From the NCBI GenBank assembly GCA_014825775.1, contig MVAQ01000033.1, forward strand, positions 62,001-126,000: 64,000 nucleotides of DNA, in the 5' to 3' direction. Below are positions 1-10,600 of the stretch, one piece after another. Below the pieces are notes generated by a model that saw only the letters and a program-made list of their open reading frames with translations, was not told the origin of the DNA and made no database searches. Position 1 is the first letter of the stretch. Each line of letters opens with the position of its first letter. Both the position numbers and the translations under genes were made by a program. This stretch comes from Krasilnikovozyma curviuscula. Lineage: Eukaryota; Basidiomycota; Tremellomycetes; Cystofilobasidiales; Mrakiaceae.

Positions 1-1
1 C

Positions 2-2383
2 TTGTCTTCGTTGAGCATCCCACCGATATACAACCCAGCACTCTCGCCATCGTTTGATCAATCCCCACCGATACCGTCAAGGCCGTTTGAGCCAATGTCG
101 CTACCGCCTCCTCCTCCAACTCTTGTGGAGATCCTCAGTCATCCCAGGATCCTCTATGGTATCCTCAAGGAGCTTCCAATCATCAGCGTCCTCAATTTCT
201 GGGCCAGCGGTGACGAAGTGCGTTCTGCTTTTTTTTTTTGTTTACCCCTTTCCCCTCAGCTGTGAACCTTGCTGACGACCATCCTTTTTTTCAACGTAGG
301 TCCAGGAAGTGCTGGATGACAAAGAGGGTCGAGAGCAGATTCGAATATGGGGTTTGAGTTGGTGTGGGTACCAGCGACTGCCTCGTGACTTGTTAGAGAG
401 AGAGGACAAGTTCGTAACTGGGATCTGGAAGGATTGTGATAGTGGGAAGATTCTTGAATACCGTAAGTTTCTTCGTGACCATCATCAGTGGCTAGCTACT
501 GTTGAATCTGACGTTTCCTTTGCTCAAACCGCAAGTTTCAACCCTATTACACCCTCCTGCACAGATCCCAACTCTGCCTTGGTACCTCCAGCACTCAACT
601 AACATGACAGCATTCCTGCTACGAAACGCGATGGACACTCTTCCACCCAAAGTGTTACCTACTCCGTTTTTATTCGAAGAGGAGGAAGAGGGTCTGCTGG
701 GAACAGCAACACCTCCGCCTTCCAGCCCTCGAAATGGCGGCCCTCCCCGCCGGCCTCGAGCTCTTGGTGCCAAGGAACTCGTTCTACCTACACCTCTCAG
801 CTCTCTGGAGTACATTGATGACGGGATGGACGTTGAAATCGTTCACGACGGAAGAAGCATCAGAAGGGACAGCTTCGCTTCTCAGCGGCCTCGCTCGGTG
901 TCTGCGTTTGGATCTAGGAATGACTTGACAAGGGTCTCCACTAGAGCTTCGACAGTCTCAGCTGCTCCTAGTGCCTTCCATCTTCCTCGAGCTGCAACAT
1001 TTGATCACTCAACTGGAATTGGGCCTATCAACAAAAGTGGACTTCCTCCCGTTCCAATCGTTCGCAATCCAGTGGCGAAGCGATATCAGTTCTCGTCGCC
1101 CACAGGAGATTCGTCTGGTTCAGCCTCATCTGTAAGGTCAGGAGCTGGAAAAACATCATCTTTCTATGCTGGTAGCGTTTATCGACCTCCCTCGACGTAC
1201 TCTCGGGGTAATGGTTCAGCATCCAACTTACCATCCACTCAATTCAGCAACTCTCCTCCCCCAGTACCTCCTCTCACCAACGAGCATAGAACCTTATATA
1301 CCAATGGCACAAGTATCAACAGTAGAGATTCAAGTCTGGGTGATCTCAGTCGGATGAGTGGTGGTGCGAGTAAGAGTCTTTTGAACTCGCCGTCAGCATC
1401 AAAATGGAGAGGAAGTGGGGCAGGAGGTACTCATACACCACCATTTTCAACATCCTCGGCAACATCGATTTCGTCAGCCAGTGCTACAGCTCTCGCAACT
1501 CTCATAGAACCCATCTTTGATTCAGCCCAGCCGCCTTACAGGTACAATCGAGCGCCGATGATCAAGGTGTACGTTAAAATGGCTGAAGGTGAATGGCCCA
1601 GCTCTCAGGCTCTGCAGAAAATTTATTTCGAGTTAGATCGGCTGGGGTACCTCAAGTGGATGAAGGTTGGAGATTTAGTGGAGAACCTTGCCATTGAAGG
1701 CAGGTGGGAGAGGGGCGCAATGGTGTTCAGTAAGTAGTTTGTTTCTCATGCTTCTGTCTGGGCGAAGAGTAACGTCTGTTGTGTATGTTTAATTTTAGTC
1801 CCGCCTTACTTGCAACCACTTTCATTCGTCCACTCACTAAAACACGGACATCTTCCAGCCTCGCTCTCAGCATTCTTACTTCCACCATCGTACTACACTC
1901 CACACTTCCGAACACTCTCTGCACCAATCATTGTCTACCTTTCCTTGACTCGCTTTTCATCTTCAATCCTCTCATCCTTGCGGCTGTCACGGCAGCGAAT
2001 CGAGATCCCCACCAACAACGGCAATTCGACCGGCGAACGATGGGCTGAAGGCTGGGTTCATGTTGCAGGGTTCGAGATTGAAGACGCGGACTTGAGAATA
2101 GGTAGCATCAACGATGAGTGGAGAGGCTTTGTCACGTTGGAGTGCGATGGCACGAAGGAAGGTAGAGATGAGCTGGAGATGAGAGTTGGCAATCCCGGAA
2201 GCAAGAGTGCGGGAGGTTATCAGGTCGAAGAACGAAGATATCCTTGGGAAATTATGAGAGAAAGGAGTATAGCTGGAAGTATCTGGCTCAGGTGAGTGTG
2301 GTCCTTGTCTGAAGCAAGAGTACCTACTTACGATCACTTTCCTCAGGCTCGTCAAAGAAATCAAGCCCCAACACAATTTCTAA
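2..2383 (+). CDS. Hypothetical protein, F-box-like N-terminus (5' partial)
   Basis: Five exons join in frame: 2-217, 300-462, 536-1729, 1799-2291 and 2347-2383, about 700 codons ending in TAA. The true start lies before the window or at an upstream ATG, because the frame is open to the left edge. Residues 35-75 form a short helical block (LVEILSHPRILYGILKELP, then a Trp and Cys-rich stretch) that resembles an F-box-type adaptor motif. This is inference from pattern, not a confident family match. The middle (about residues 140-480) is low-complexity Ser/Pro/Arg-rich and probably disordered. The C-terminus, from the fourth exon on, looks folded, with a conserved-looking WVHVAGFEIEDADLRIG segment. 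Introns are canonical GT-AG; the first carries a poly-T run. I do not recognise a named function. Confidence 0.7.
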
Positions 2384-2981
2384 ACCATTAGCATTCGGCC
2401 AAGGATTTTCGTCTGCTCTTCACTCTCATAGCTCTTTCTTCAAATGTTTCTCTTTTAGATTGGTTTCTGTCCATCATGTCTGTTCCCCTGTGATACCGCA
2501 ATGTGCTGCATTCCCCTTCTTCTCTCGATACCTCAAGGTTCCTGTGTATTGAATGGCGCTCTTGTTTGTGTGTTTCTTATTTTTGCGGATGGCTACGATA
2601 AAAGTGCATATGAATGCAGATGCCACACGCAAGCTTCCCGGAATACACCAATTCATTCTGAACAATGGCGACCACCTCCTCTCCATTTTCTGTCTCCTTC
2701 GATCTCAAGAAACTGTTTTGAAATGAGACCTGGGGTAGTCAACTAAAAGGATGGTAATCTGTGCCGGAGCATCTAGGCTAGATGCCTTCATTGGCCTACG
2801 AAAACGGCAACAGACCTAGAACCACCAACTAATGTGGAGCTGGTTTGATACCCAGTATTGTAATACCTTAGCCAAGTGTTCATGGAAAAAACTGTTTGAG
2901 AGGGTTCGAGACCACTTTAAAAGCTCGACGGACTTACCGCAGGAGACCACGAACCGCCATCGACTAGAATTATTTCGACTG
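2384..2981. other. Intergenic, promoter side of the thioesterase gene
   Basis: No supported gene. Reading frames here are short and without recognisable protein character. An open frame from 2832 runs into the thioesterase gene and could be an alternative, longer first exon. Confidence 0.5.
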
Positions 2982-4096
2982 ATGATCAGGCAGACATTTC
3001 GAACCAGGAAATCTTTGAAGGTAATACGGCCCATCTTCAACAGGCAGCTCTCGATGTCAGCGTCACGACAAGATCCAATCAAGGTCAGTTACATCCTCAT
3101 ACCGTCAGTTCTCGCTACCTAAAACCCATGAACCCCCATGTTCCAGGAACTCCTCGACAAGTTCAGTGATCCCTCTTCACCATACTACCTTGCACCGGGA
3201 GAAGTTGGCCCTGCCTCGCCCGACGAATCAAACCCTCACTCGGAGGACTTGCTGTGGCCAGCCTCGACACCGTCATTTTATGACGCGAGGGTAGAGGCAA
3301 GGGAGAGGTTAGAAAGTGAAGGATACCAGGCACTCGTTGAGTGGCCAGTTGCGTGGGGTCAGATTGATCAGTACGGTGCGTGACAGCGCGCAGTTAGGGA
3401 TTGGTTCATATACAAACGTACTCACTCGACCGATTCTGTCATATATCAGGACATGTGAATAAGTGAGTCTCTACCATGTGCATTCTATTCAACCCTGCTT
3501 CCTTACAAGTCACCTTCCTGCGCTCCAGCGTGCACTACGCATCCTGGCTCGAAACTGCTCGGCTCCACTTTGTCGCCCACCTCAAACAATACGACCTATC
3601 ACAACCAATCATCGAAGACATGATCAAAGGCCGGAATCAGGGCATCATCTTGAAACAACTCACCGTCAGATACAAGGCGCCTATCGAATATCCAGACTCC
3701 GTTCGTCTCCTCCCCCTTTTCTCTCAAGTTCATTTCTTACATTTTCTAATAATTTACCTTCTTTGTTGAAAAGGTTGTACTGGGAACGATACCGCACACC
3801 ATTTCCCCTTCTTCCTCACCGTCATCCTTTTCTCTCTCCCATGCTGTCTACTCGCTCACGAAACGGCGCGTCGTTGCGACTGGCGAGTCTGAGATGGTAT
3901 GCTACGATTACAACACGCTGAAAAAAGGAAAGATGCAGGATGAAATCAAGTTGGCTCTGCTAAATGCGCAGGAAGTGTCGAGTGAGAAGGTGCGAGTTTT
4001 CGCTTGAGTTCACTGTTTCAGGTGCGGCTGAGGCATCGAAATCTGACTCAGACGTGTTTTGGTCGGTTTCAATAGAAGATCAAGGCAAAGTTGTAG
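2982..4096 (+). CDS. Hotdog-fold acyl-CoA thioesterase, probably mitochondrial
   Basis: Six exons (2982-3083, 3147-3375, 3451-3463, 3529-3700, 3774-3989, 4076-4096) give about 250 aa. The hallmark of the 4-hydroxybenzoyl-CoA thioesterase/YbgC type is GHVNNVHYASWLETAR, with the catalytic-site Asp of related enzymes replaced here by the HVNN arrangement common in fungal members. It follows VAWGQIDQYG. Enzymes of this fold hydrolyse acyl-CoA to free acid and CoA; the substrate cannot be read from sequence. I chose the ATG at 2982 because the next 24 residues are rich in Arg and Lys and lack acids (MIRQTFRTRKSLKVIRPIF), like a mitochondrial presequence. An upstream ATG at 2832 and one at 3054 are alternatives. 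Exon 3 is only 13 nt and carries the HVN codons. The last exon could also be spliced at an acceptor near 4021. Confidence 0.8.
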
Positions 4097-4625
4097 ACTT
4101 TGTAAAGCCAGGAAGAAGAAGAAGACTCTGAATCTCTTAGAACAACTGGAGACCTTGTCAGGGGCTTCCATCACCACTGTCGCAAGGCTCGAAATCTAAA
4201 CAAATCTCACTGTCATATATAAAGGATGAGGTCTCGAATCACACTGCATATTTTCCCGTAAAACAATCCCTTAATCGGGGTTCAACCACTTAGGGCTCTG
4301 GGCGGTTTCCTTTTTGCTTGCTTCAGGATTTAATCGCAGTATGTTTAGAAAGAACAAGATAACAGCGGGTGCTTATTCAACTCTCTTGCGATGCTAGAGA
4401 GGCCAATGTTTGAGATGTGATTTTTTATTCCATGACATCTGCACGTTGATAAATATAGCCGTTCCAATTAGTTACCACAACGAGAAAGAGAGCGTCTTGA
4501 TTCTCTCAAAAAGAGGAAGGAGGAAATGTTCCTGACGTAAGAGAGAGCAATAGAGTGAGCGAGCGAGAGACGAGATTGTTACAAAGAAACACACGTTACG
4601 AACAGGGAGAGATTGACCCTTAAAC
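4097..4625. other. Intergenic between convergent genes
   Basis: Shared 3' region of the thioesterase (+) and first reductase (-) genes. No ORF with protein character and no structured element was seen. Confidence 0.5.
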
Positions 4626-6301
4626 CTAAGCAGTGTGTCCACCCCACCCTCTAGCCTCTAGGGAGAGGTACATATCCTTGGTGGTATCTAACAGAATTTA
4701 CACGCGCACATAAAACAAACGCATCAGATCAATACGGGCCGTGAACACACACACAAAGAGGGAATTGGAGAAAAGAGAGAGAGAGAGACGGACCTTCAAT
4801 GGATCTGAATTGGATACCAAGCACTTTTGTTGGTTTCGTTCCGATGAGGATGTTTACTTTCTCTGGCGAGTTGGCTGCTTTTGCCGCCCCCGGCGCACCA
4901 TGTGGGACGCCCTTCAGGTTGGGGTAGAGCTTGTTGAGCGCATCCGCTACGTTATAACAAATATGAGAGAGAAAGAAGAGTCAGAGAAAAATCCTTTATG
5001 GGGAAGAACAGAAAGTGAGAAAGAAAAAAGAATGTACTGAAGTCTTGGTTACAATAAGGACCAGCGCTGACCAAGAACCTCTCTCCTCCCGCCTCGGGAG
5101 TAATAAGTGCCTGGACATGCGAATCAGCGACCTCTCTCACGTCGACCCACGATCCGCCGGGCCCAGGGAGTTCAGATGCAGGGTAGGCGCCAGAAACGAT
5201 CTTGTAGAAGGACGCAACAGAGGTGTTGAGTTGTTCTGGAGATGAGCACTGCTGGAGGATAGGGCCGAAGACTACAAATAGAAAAGTAAGAGAGGGGTTA
5301 GAGATAGAGGTGCAGAAAACGGAGGGACGGAGACATACTCATTGGCGGGTTGATGGTCGCGATATCGAACGCTGGCTTCTCCTCCTCGACAAACTTCCAT
5401 GCCGCCTTCTCCGCGAGACTCTTTGAAGCTCTGTACAGATGTGTCTTCTCTGCTTTGGCGCCGAGCTCCTCGACAGACTTGATAGAGAACTCGTTCCAGT
5501 CAGACTCGGTGAACGTTCGTGGCTTGTCGACGGGCTCGAGGATGGCAGCGACGGACGACGTGATGACGATCCGCTTGATAGCATCACCTTTCTTGGCAGA
5601 AGCCCTGAGAATGCCCAAGGTACCTCCTACGGCGGGGCCGATGAGCTCTTCGGGCGTCTCGGCCTTCAGGTGGAATGGCGAGGCGCTGCGATGTGATAAG
5701 ACAAGAAAAGGGGCAGACAACGGAACATCAGCTAAACATATCTCTTCATGAATCATGCAAGGCTATAAATAGGAAAGACCCTCGAAGCGATGGGAGAAAG
5801 ATAACGGATAGGGGCGAATACACACGTATGGAGCACGCCTGAAATGCCTTCGACGGCGCCTTCGAACGAGTCTGCCTTCTCGATGTCCTCAACAATCACA
5901 TACGAGAAGGGTTTCCCTTTGAACAAGTCGGCGATATAGTCGCCCTGCAGAAATGGGGTGTGTCCACCATTTAAAAAGAAGGGGTCAGCGGCCCGAAAGA
6001 TGGAGAAGCGAGGGGAAAAAAGAGAAAGAGATGAAAAGGATACCTTGGCCTTAGATCGTACGGTGCCCACAACTTTGAACCCTTGCTTGAGCAAAGAGTC
6101 GACACAGTGCATGGCTACGAAGCCGGATGCTCCTGCGGATCACAGCACAAAAATGAGGAGAAAGACGGTCAGTTTTGGCGCCGTTCCAAGTGACGTTATT
6201 TTCTTCCACGTCTCGTTCTGGTTGCCCATTGCTGCAGCAGCGTTGGGTTGGGCTGACATACCTGTGACAAGGATAGTTGATCCTTTGGCTGGTACTGGCA
6301 T
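4626..6301 (-). CDS. Extended SDR NAD(P)-dependent reductase, paralog A
   Basis: Seven exons on the minus strand (6262-6301, 6044-6132, 5826-5944, 5339-5685, 5038-5271, 4794-4946, 4626-4687) encode about 347 aa. The N-terminus holds the Rossmann glycine motif ILVTGASGFVA, which favours NAD(P) binding. A Ser in VITSSVAAI and the YRASK motif (YxxxK) form the catalytic set. The C-terminus ends RGWGGHTA. Overall layout matches the dihydroflavonol-reductase/cinnamoyl-CoA-reductase/GRE2 group, which reduces aldehydes or ketones; the substrate is unknown. Paralog B lies directly downstream on the same strand (261 bp between B's stop and A's start codon), and both proteins begin MPVP. A (GA)n tract sits in the last intron next to the donor, and this intron is absent from paralog B. 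The start is fixed by the Rossmann motif and a TATA box about 85 bp upstream. Confidence 0.88.
4774..4789. repeat. (GA)n microsatellite in intron
   Basis: A short GA dinucleotide run inside the last intron of reductase paralog A, a few bases from the splice donor. On the coding strand it supplies a CT-rich stretch. Confidence 0.8.
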
Positions 6302-6382
6302 TTTCTTCGGTTTAGTCGGGGTGAGAGTTGGGTTGGGTAATTAATCGAAGGGAGACGTCGACGGTCGCCCTCCTCCTCCTCC

Positions 6383-6390
6383 TTATATAA
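6383..6390 (-). promoter_or_regulatory. TATA box of reductase paralog A
   Basis: TTATATAA lies 82-89 bp upstream of the start codon at 6301 and reads the same on both strands. Spacing fits a fungal core promoter. Paralog B has a similar TATATAA element. Confidence 0.5.
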
Positions 6391-6561
6391 CCGCCGTCCT
6401 GAGATGGAGGTGAGGCGAATATCTATGTCGTCTTCGTAAAGTGCCACCGCGCAGGATTTCATAATCGGAAAGTCAACATCACATGCACAAGATTGATGAT
6501 TTTCTAGTCGCTATTTTAAGGTGAGCTTCTATTCTTTCACGCCAAGGCGCGACTCCGTCCC

Positions 6562-8220
6562 TCATTGACCTCCCCATCCTCTCTCCCTCAGACTCTCATA
6601 CATATCCACGGTAGAGTCCTCAATAGGCCTAAACTGCACACCTAGCATCTGCGTCGCTTTTGTGCCCAGGCACAGGTTGAAGAGTGTAGAATGGTCATTG
6701 GCTTTCTCTGCAGCGCCAGGCTCACCGACGGGCACGTTAGTGAGTTGGGGGTAGTGCTTGTTGAGGGTATCCGCTAAACGACGAGAAAAATGTTAGTGAG
6801 AGGGAAGAAACTTAGGAGGAAGGGAAAGGGGACATACTGAAATCTGTCATAGGCAAATCGCGTGTCGTGAAGAAAGGGTCAGGCGATATGCAATTAAAAA
6901 TTATGAAATAGAATAGATGTGGGAGTAGCTGACCTTGTAAAGAATAAGGTCCCGCGGAGACTAAGAACCTCTCTCCACCAGCCTCAGGTCTCACAAGCGC
7001 TTCCACATGCGCCGTCGCGATCTCCCTGTTTGCCCATGCCCATCACCAATCAAATCAGCTCCTGCTCTCCAAATGAAAAAAGAAGATAATAGGGAACATA
7101 CCGCACGTCAACCCATGACCCACCGCCGGTTCCCCCAGGCGCAGGTAGGTCCTCCTTCTTCAACGAGCCTTGCAGGATCTTGTAAAAGTTGGCGACAGAC
7201 GTGTTGAGCTTCTCGGGAGATTCGACTTGGTGCAGGATAGGACCGAACACCTATTTTCAACAGTTTAGTCTAGGATATCATAGGGGTGGAGGAAGGAGGG
7301 ACGAACCATGGGTGGGTTGATAACGGAGAGGTCGAATGGTGGCTTGTCAGTCGCGATGAAGTCCCACGCAGCTTTCTCAGCGAGAGACTTGGACGCTCTG
7401 TAGACGTGGCTGTGAAAGTCAAAGAATCATACAACCCCGGTTTCGGATTCAGCCAAGATGGAAAAGAGTGCGAGTTTGTTGAATCAGAACGAGCAGATGC
7501 TAAATGTATTCATACTCACCCAGGTTCCGTCTTATCCCCAAGTTCTTCAACCCTCTTGGGCGAATATTCATTCCAGTCCTTCTCTGTGAACTCTCTGATC
7601 TTACTTGACGGCTCGAGTATAGCCGCTACAGAAGAAGTAACGACCACACGTTTGACGTCGGAGCCAGCGTAGTTAGCTGCTTTCAGGACACCTACAGTGC
7701 CCTGAACGGCGGGACCAATGAGATCTGATGGGTGGGTAACATTCATGTGGAACGGCGAGGCGCTTCATCACAGGAGACAGGTCAGCGATGTAAGGGAGAG
7801 GCGAGAGGAGGAGAGGAGGAGAGGAGTGCGGACGTGTGTAAGATCCCACTGACGCCCTTGACAGCCTCACTGAACGAGTCAGGCTTCTCGATATCTTCGA
7901 CAATCACATATTTGAACGGCTGTCCTTTGAACAGGTTCACCAGGTACTCTCCCTAGTACAACGCAACGCAAACCGCATGAGAAACGATGTTCCGCCTTGC
8001 AGAACGAGAAGGAAAGCATATTACTTTTGAGGCGGATCGTACGGTTCCAATGACCTTGAAGTTGCGTTCGAGGAGTTGCTTAACACACCAAACGGCGATG
8101 AAGCCAGAGGCACCTGGTGAGAAGGCTTGGGTTAGTCTACTGTGTTACTGGGAGAGCCTGAGAGAAAGAGAGGACGCTACCTGTGACGAGAATGGTTGAG
8201 CCTGGAGTGGGAACTGGCAT
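6562..8220 (-). CDS. Extended SDR NAD(P)-dependent reductase, paralog B
   Basis: Nine exons (8181-8220, 8025-8113, 7834-7952, 7520-7762, 7307-7409, 7102-7250, 6934-7025, 6838-6843, 6562-6773) give about 350 aa. It carries the same motifs as paralog A: ILVTGASGFIA, VVTSSVAAI, and YRASK as catalytic YxxxK, ending RGWGGQ. The first three exons have the same phases and lengths as in A, so the pair is a tandem duplication. Later structure differs: B has extra introns before HVYRASK, after WVDVR and around a 6-nt exon coding part of Q-D-F-T, while A has an extra intron near its end. Function is a GRE2/DFR-like carbonyl reduction; substrate unknown. The 6-nt exon is inferred from frame and from alignment to CNQDFTDALNK in paralog A. 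Confidence 0.85.
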
Positions 8221-8777
8221 CGTTGGCTGAGATGTCTAGGCTGGATTCAGATAAGGAGGTGTGTTCTGTCAATTGCAGTCACAGTGACGCATTAAATACA
8301 AAATTGAGGGCGGGTCTGAGAGGTGGAGGTGATTTTAGTCGTTTTATGTTATATAATGCTCAAGGGGATAGAAAACACCTTTGGGAATAGCTTACGGGAG
8401 CTATACAATAAATTGTCGGACCAACGAGAGTACTAAAATACTGACGGTTGGTGAGCTTGGAAGATGATGGGATCAGCAGCGGCAGCAGTATTACTACTTC
8501 AGCGTGCTTTCATAAAGTCAGCAAGCAGACACGAAGTGTTTGTATAGTAAATGTTACAAAGAGACAGTCAAAGAGGAGAGGGAGACTTTCATATCACTGC
8601 TTAGGGAGAATCATAAAGAGAGAGCAAAATAATATTGGAAGGAAACCGTTTCAACAGAATAACGAGAGAGCCGAAAAGAGAACCCAGCAATGAGAGTTTC
8701 TCTTTGTCTTGTTCGGGAACAACTCCCGCTGAATGGTATAACTGAAAAAGGCAACCACGTCCTCACCCAACGGTGGT
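8221..8777. other. Intergenic, upstream of reductase paralog B
   Basis: Apart from the TATA-like element nothing is recognised. Short plus-strand frames have no protein-like composition. Confidence 0.5.
8349..8355 (-). promoter_or_regulatory. TATA-like element of reductase paralog B
   Basis: TATATAA on the minus strand about 130 bp upstream of the start codon at 8220. The distance is longer than in paralog A, so a 5' UTR of some length is implied if it is used. Confidence 0.35.
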
Positions 8778-10046
8778 CTAGTCTTGATGATGGCTCTCCC
8801 GCTCGCCCTCCTCGACAGCCTTCGCATAGCTGACTGTACCAGCCTCAACCTCCGGCACCTCCTGACTCAGATGAACTTCTTTTGGATGGCCTCCGTTGCT
8901 ACCTGTGAGAGTATGATGGTCAGCCTTGGGGCCCTCCGTAACGGCTGAGGCGTATGACACTGTGCCGGCGTCGTTCTTGGGAGCTGGGACCTTAGGCTTA
9001 TAAGTGTATGATTTCTTGTGCGTCCTCTTTTCTCCACTGGGTTTCAGAGTTGAGAGGTGATCGTCGGAGTACTCATTACTTGCTGAAGGGAGGTTGAGGA
9101 CGAAGTTGATCTTGACGCTGCTCGTGATGCTTGTGATGCTCCTAATTGCCCATAAGGCGATCGAGACGGAGAAAATTAGGACTTGGGAGACGAACCACCT
9201 GAAGTTGAGGTAGGGTACGGTTGGGGTCGGATTGGGGGTTAGGTAGTGGTTATAGAGGTAAAGAAGGTGGAGGATGAGAGCGCCAGCAAGTGGGAGAAGG
9301 TAAGATATGATAGGGGATACGAAGATTGAGACAAGGCTCGCACTTAGGTTGCGAAGAGTCCAATTTGAGACTAGGTCAGATATGTGATTGGGAATGGATG
9401 AAGGATTTGCATTTACGTACAAGGCAGCGGGCATTCTAGGCATTCCGTTCAAATGAACATCCATCTTATCAATCAGCCAACCGGGACTTTTCTCATCATC
9501 AACGTCGTTCGTCGAGGACGAGTCGAGAGTGAAGTCAAACTTAATCGGGAGGGTGATGAAGATGATTTTAAAGATTGAGAAGGGCACGAAGACGACCGAC
9601 ATGTCAACGGCCGCTTTACAGGCACCAGACTCATCCCTAGCAGCAACGGCATTGAATACTCTGAGATTTTGGGAAGAAGTAAGGTGAAGGTATGATAAAG
9701 GGGAACTCACGCATCCTCGTGCACAATCGTCTTGATTTCAAACGAGTTGTGGAAGAGACTCATCAGCTGGAGGTAATGCTTCAAATTGGTACTCCCATGA
9801 ACTTCAACCACTGGAAACACCTTATAGGTTACATCAGGCTGTCCTCATATAGGAGATTAAGAAAGTCTATTAGAGAGATATCATGATGACGCGGGCCAGA
9901 CGGTGCGAAATGGAGTGAAAGGGGACGATAAAAAGACGTACAGCAAGACGGGTATTAAGAGCTGCATTGCGAGTGACTGAATCAGGGCTGAACATGTCCT
10001 CGACAAAGGTAGAGACTTGCTCGATGATATCTCGTTGGGCGACCAT
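8778..10046 (-). CDS. Membrane protein with NTF2-like N-terminal domain
   Basis: Three exons (9942-10046, 9711-9838, 8778-9660) encode about 371 aa. The first 130 residues look like a SnoaL/NTF2-type alpha+beta cone fold (YKVFPVVEVHGSTNLKHYL, then the hydrophobic strand FVPFSIFKIIFITLPIKF); this is inference from pattern. Two or three hydrophobic segments follow in the middle (around LVSIFVSPIISYLLPLAGAL and VSQVLIFSVSIALWAI), so the protein is probably membrane anchored. The hydrophilic tail holds two copies of AGTVSYAxAV about 50 residues apart; the second is 14 residues from the end. The motif looks like a conserved docking peptide, but I cannot name it. No enzyme residues are evident. Confidence 0.7.
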
Positions 10047-10600
10047 TTTGACCTGCCAATTTCGAAATTGGATGAAGGAGAGGAGGAAAAGTAGGTATTA
10101 GGCGGAGAGAGTGAGAAAGAGAGCTCTGGTAGAGGGTTGCAGTCTCACAAAGATAGGAAACTCAGGCCAAAGTATTGAATGGAGACAACTGAGGTTGGAG
10201 TGGAGCTTGAAAGCTGGCACCACTTCGCTCGAGCAGCGACACCACGATTTTAGGTGAACTGCAGTGAATTTTCCTTCCTAGACAGAATCTCAAATGTGTT
10301 TATAATATGGTGATCCAATCGCTTTGTGAAGTCTTTGGGTGATTGATGAATGGTTTGAATAGAGTTTTTGGGGGGAGGGTTCACTTTCACGTGCAAATCG
10401 CGCGGTAAGATTGATACTTTCTCGTCATGTAAGGTTGAAGTGCGCGTTGAAGTGATGCAATGAGTATTACGAAGATCAGTTGGAAGAAAGTGAAAACGAC
10501 TTTAGGAAAACTGAAGTGTAAATGCTCTTACATAGGGTCACTACGCAATTCTTGAGTGGGCACTATGACAAAATTACATATTCTCACAATAAATCAGATT
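10047..10600. other. Intergenic between two minus-strand genes
   Basis: Promoter side of the NTF2-like gene and 3' side of NTH1. No ORF, RNA gene or repeat was recognised. Confidence 0.5.

Noticed and set aside
492..815. Antisense frame of 107 codons over gene 1
   Set aside because: Shadow of the coding exon 536-1729; Arg/Gly-rich composition is the reverse of a Ser/Pro-rich frame.
2868..2920. tRNA-like A box (tagccaagtg) and B box (ggttcgagacc)
   Set aside because: The T-stem does not pair beyond two bases and the acceptor ends do not match, so no cloverleaf forms.
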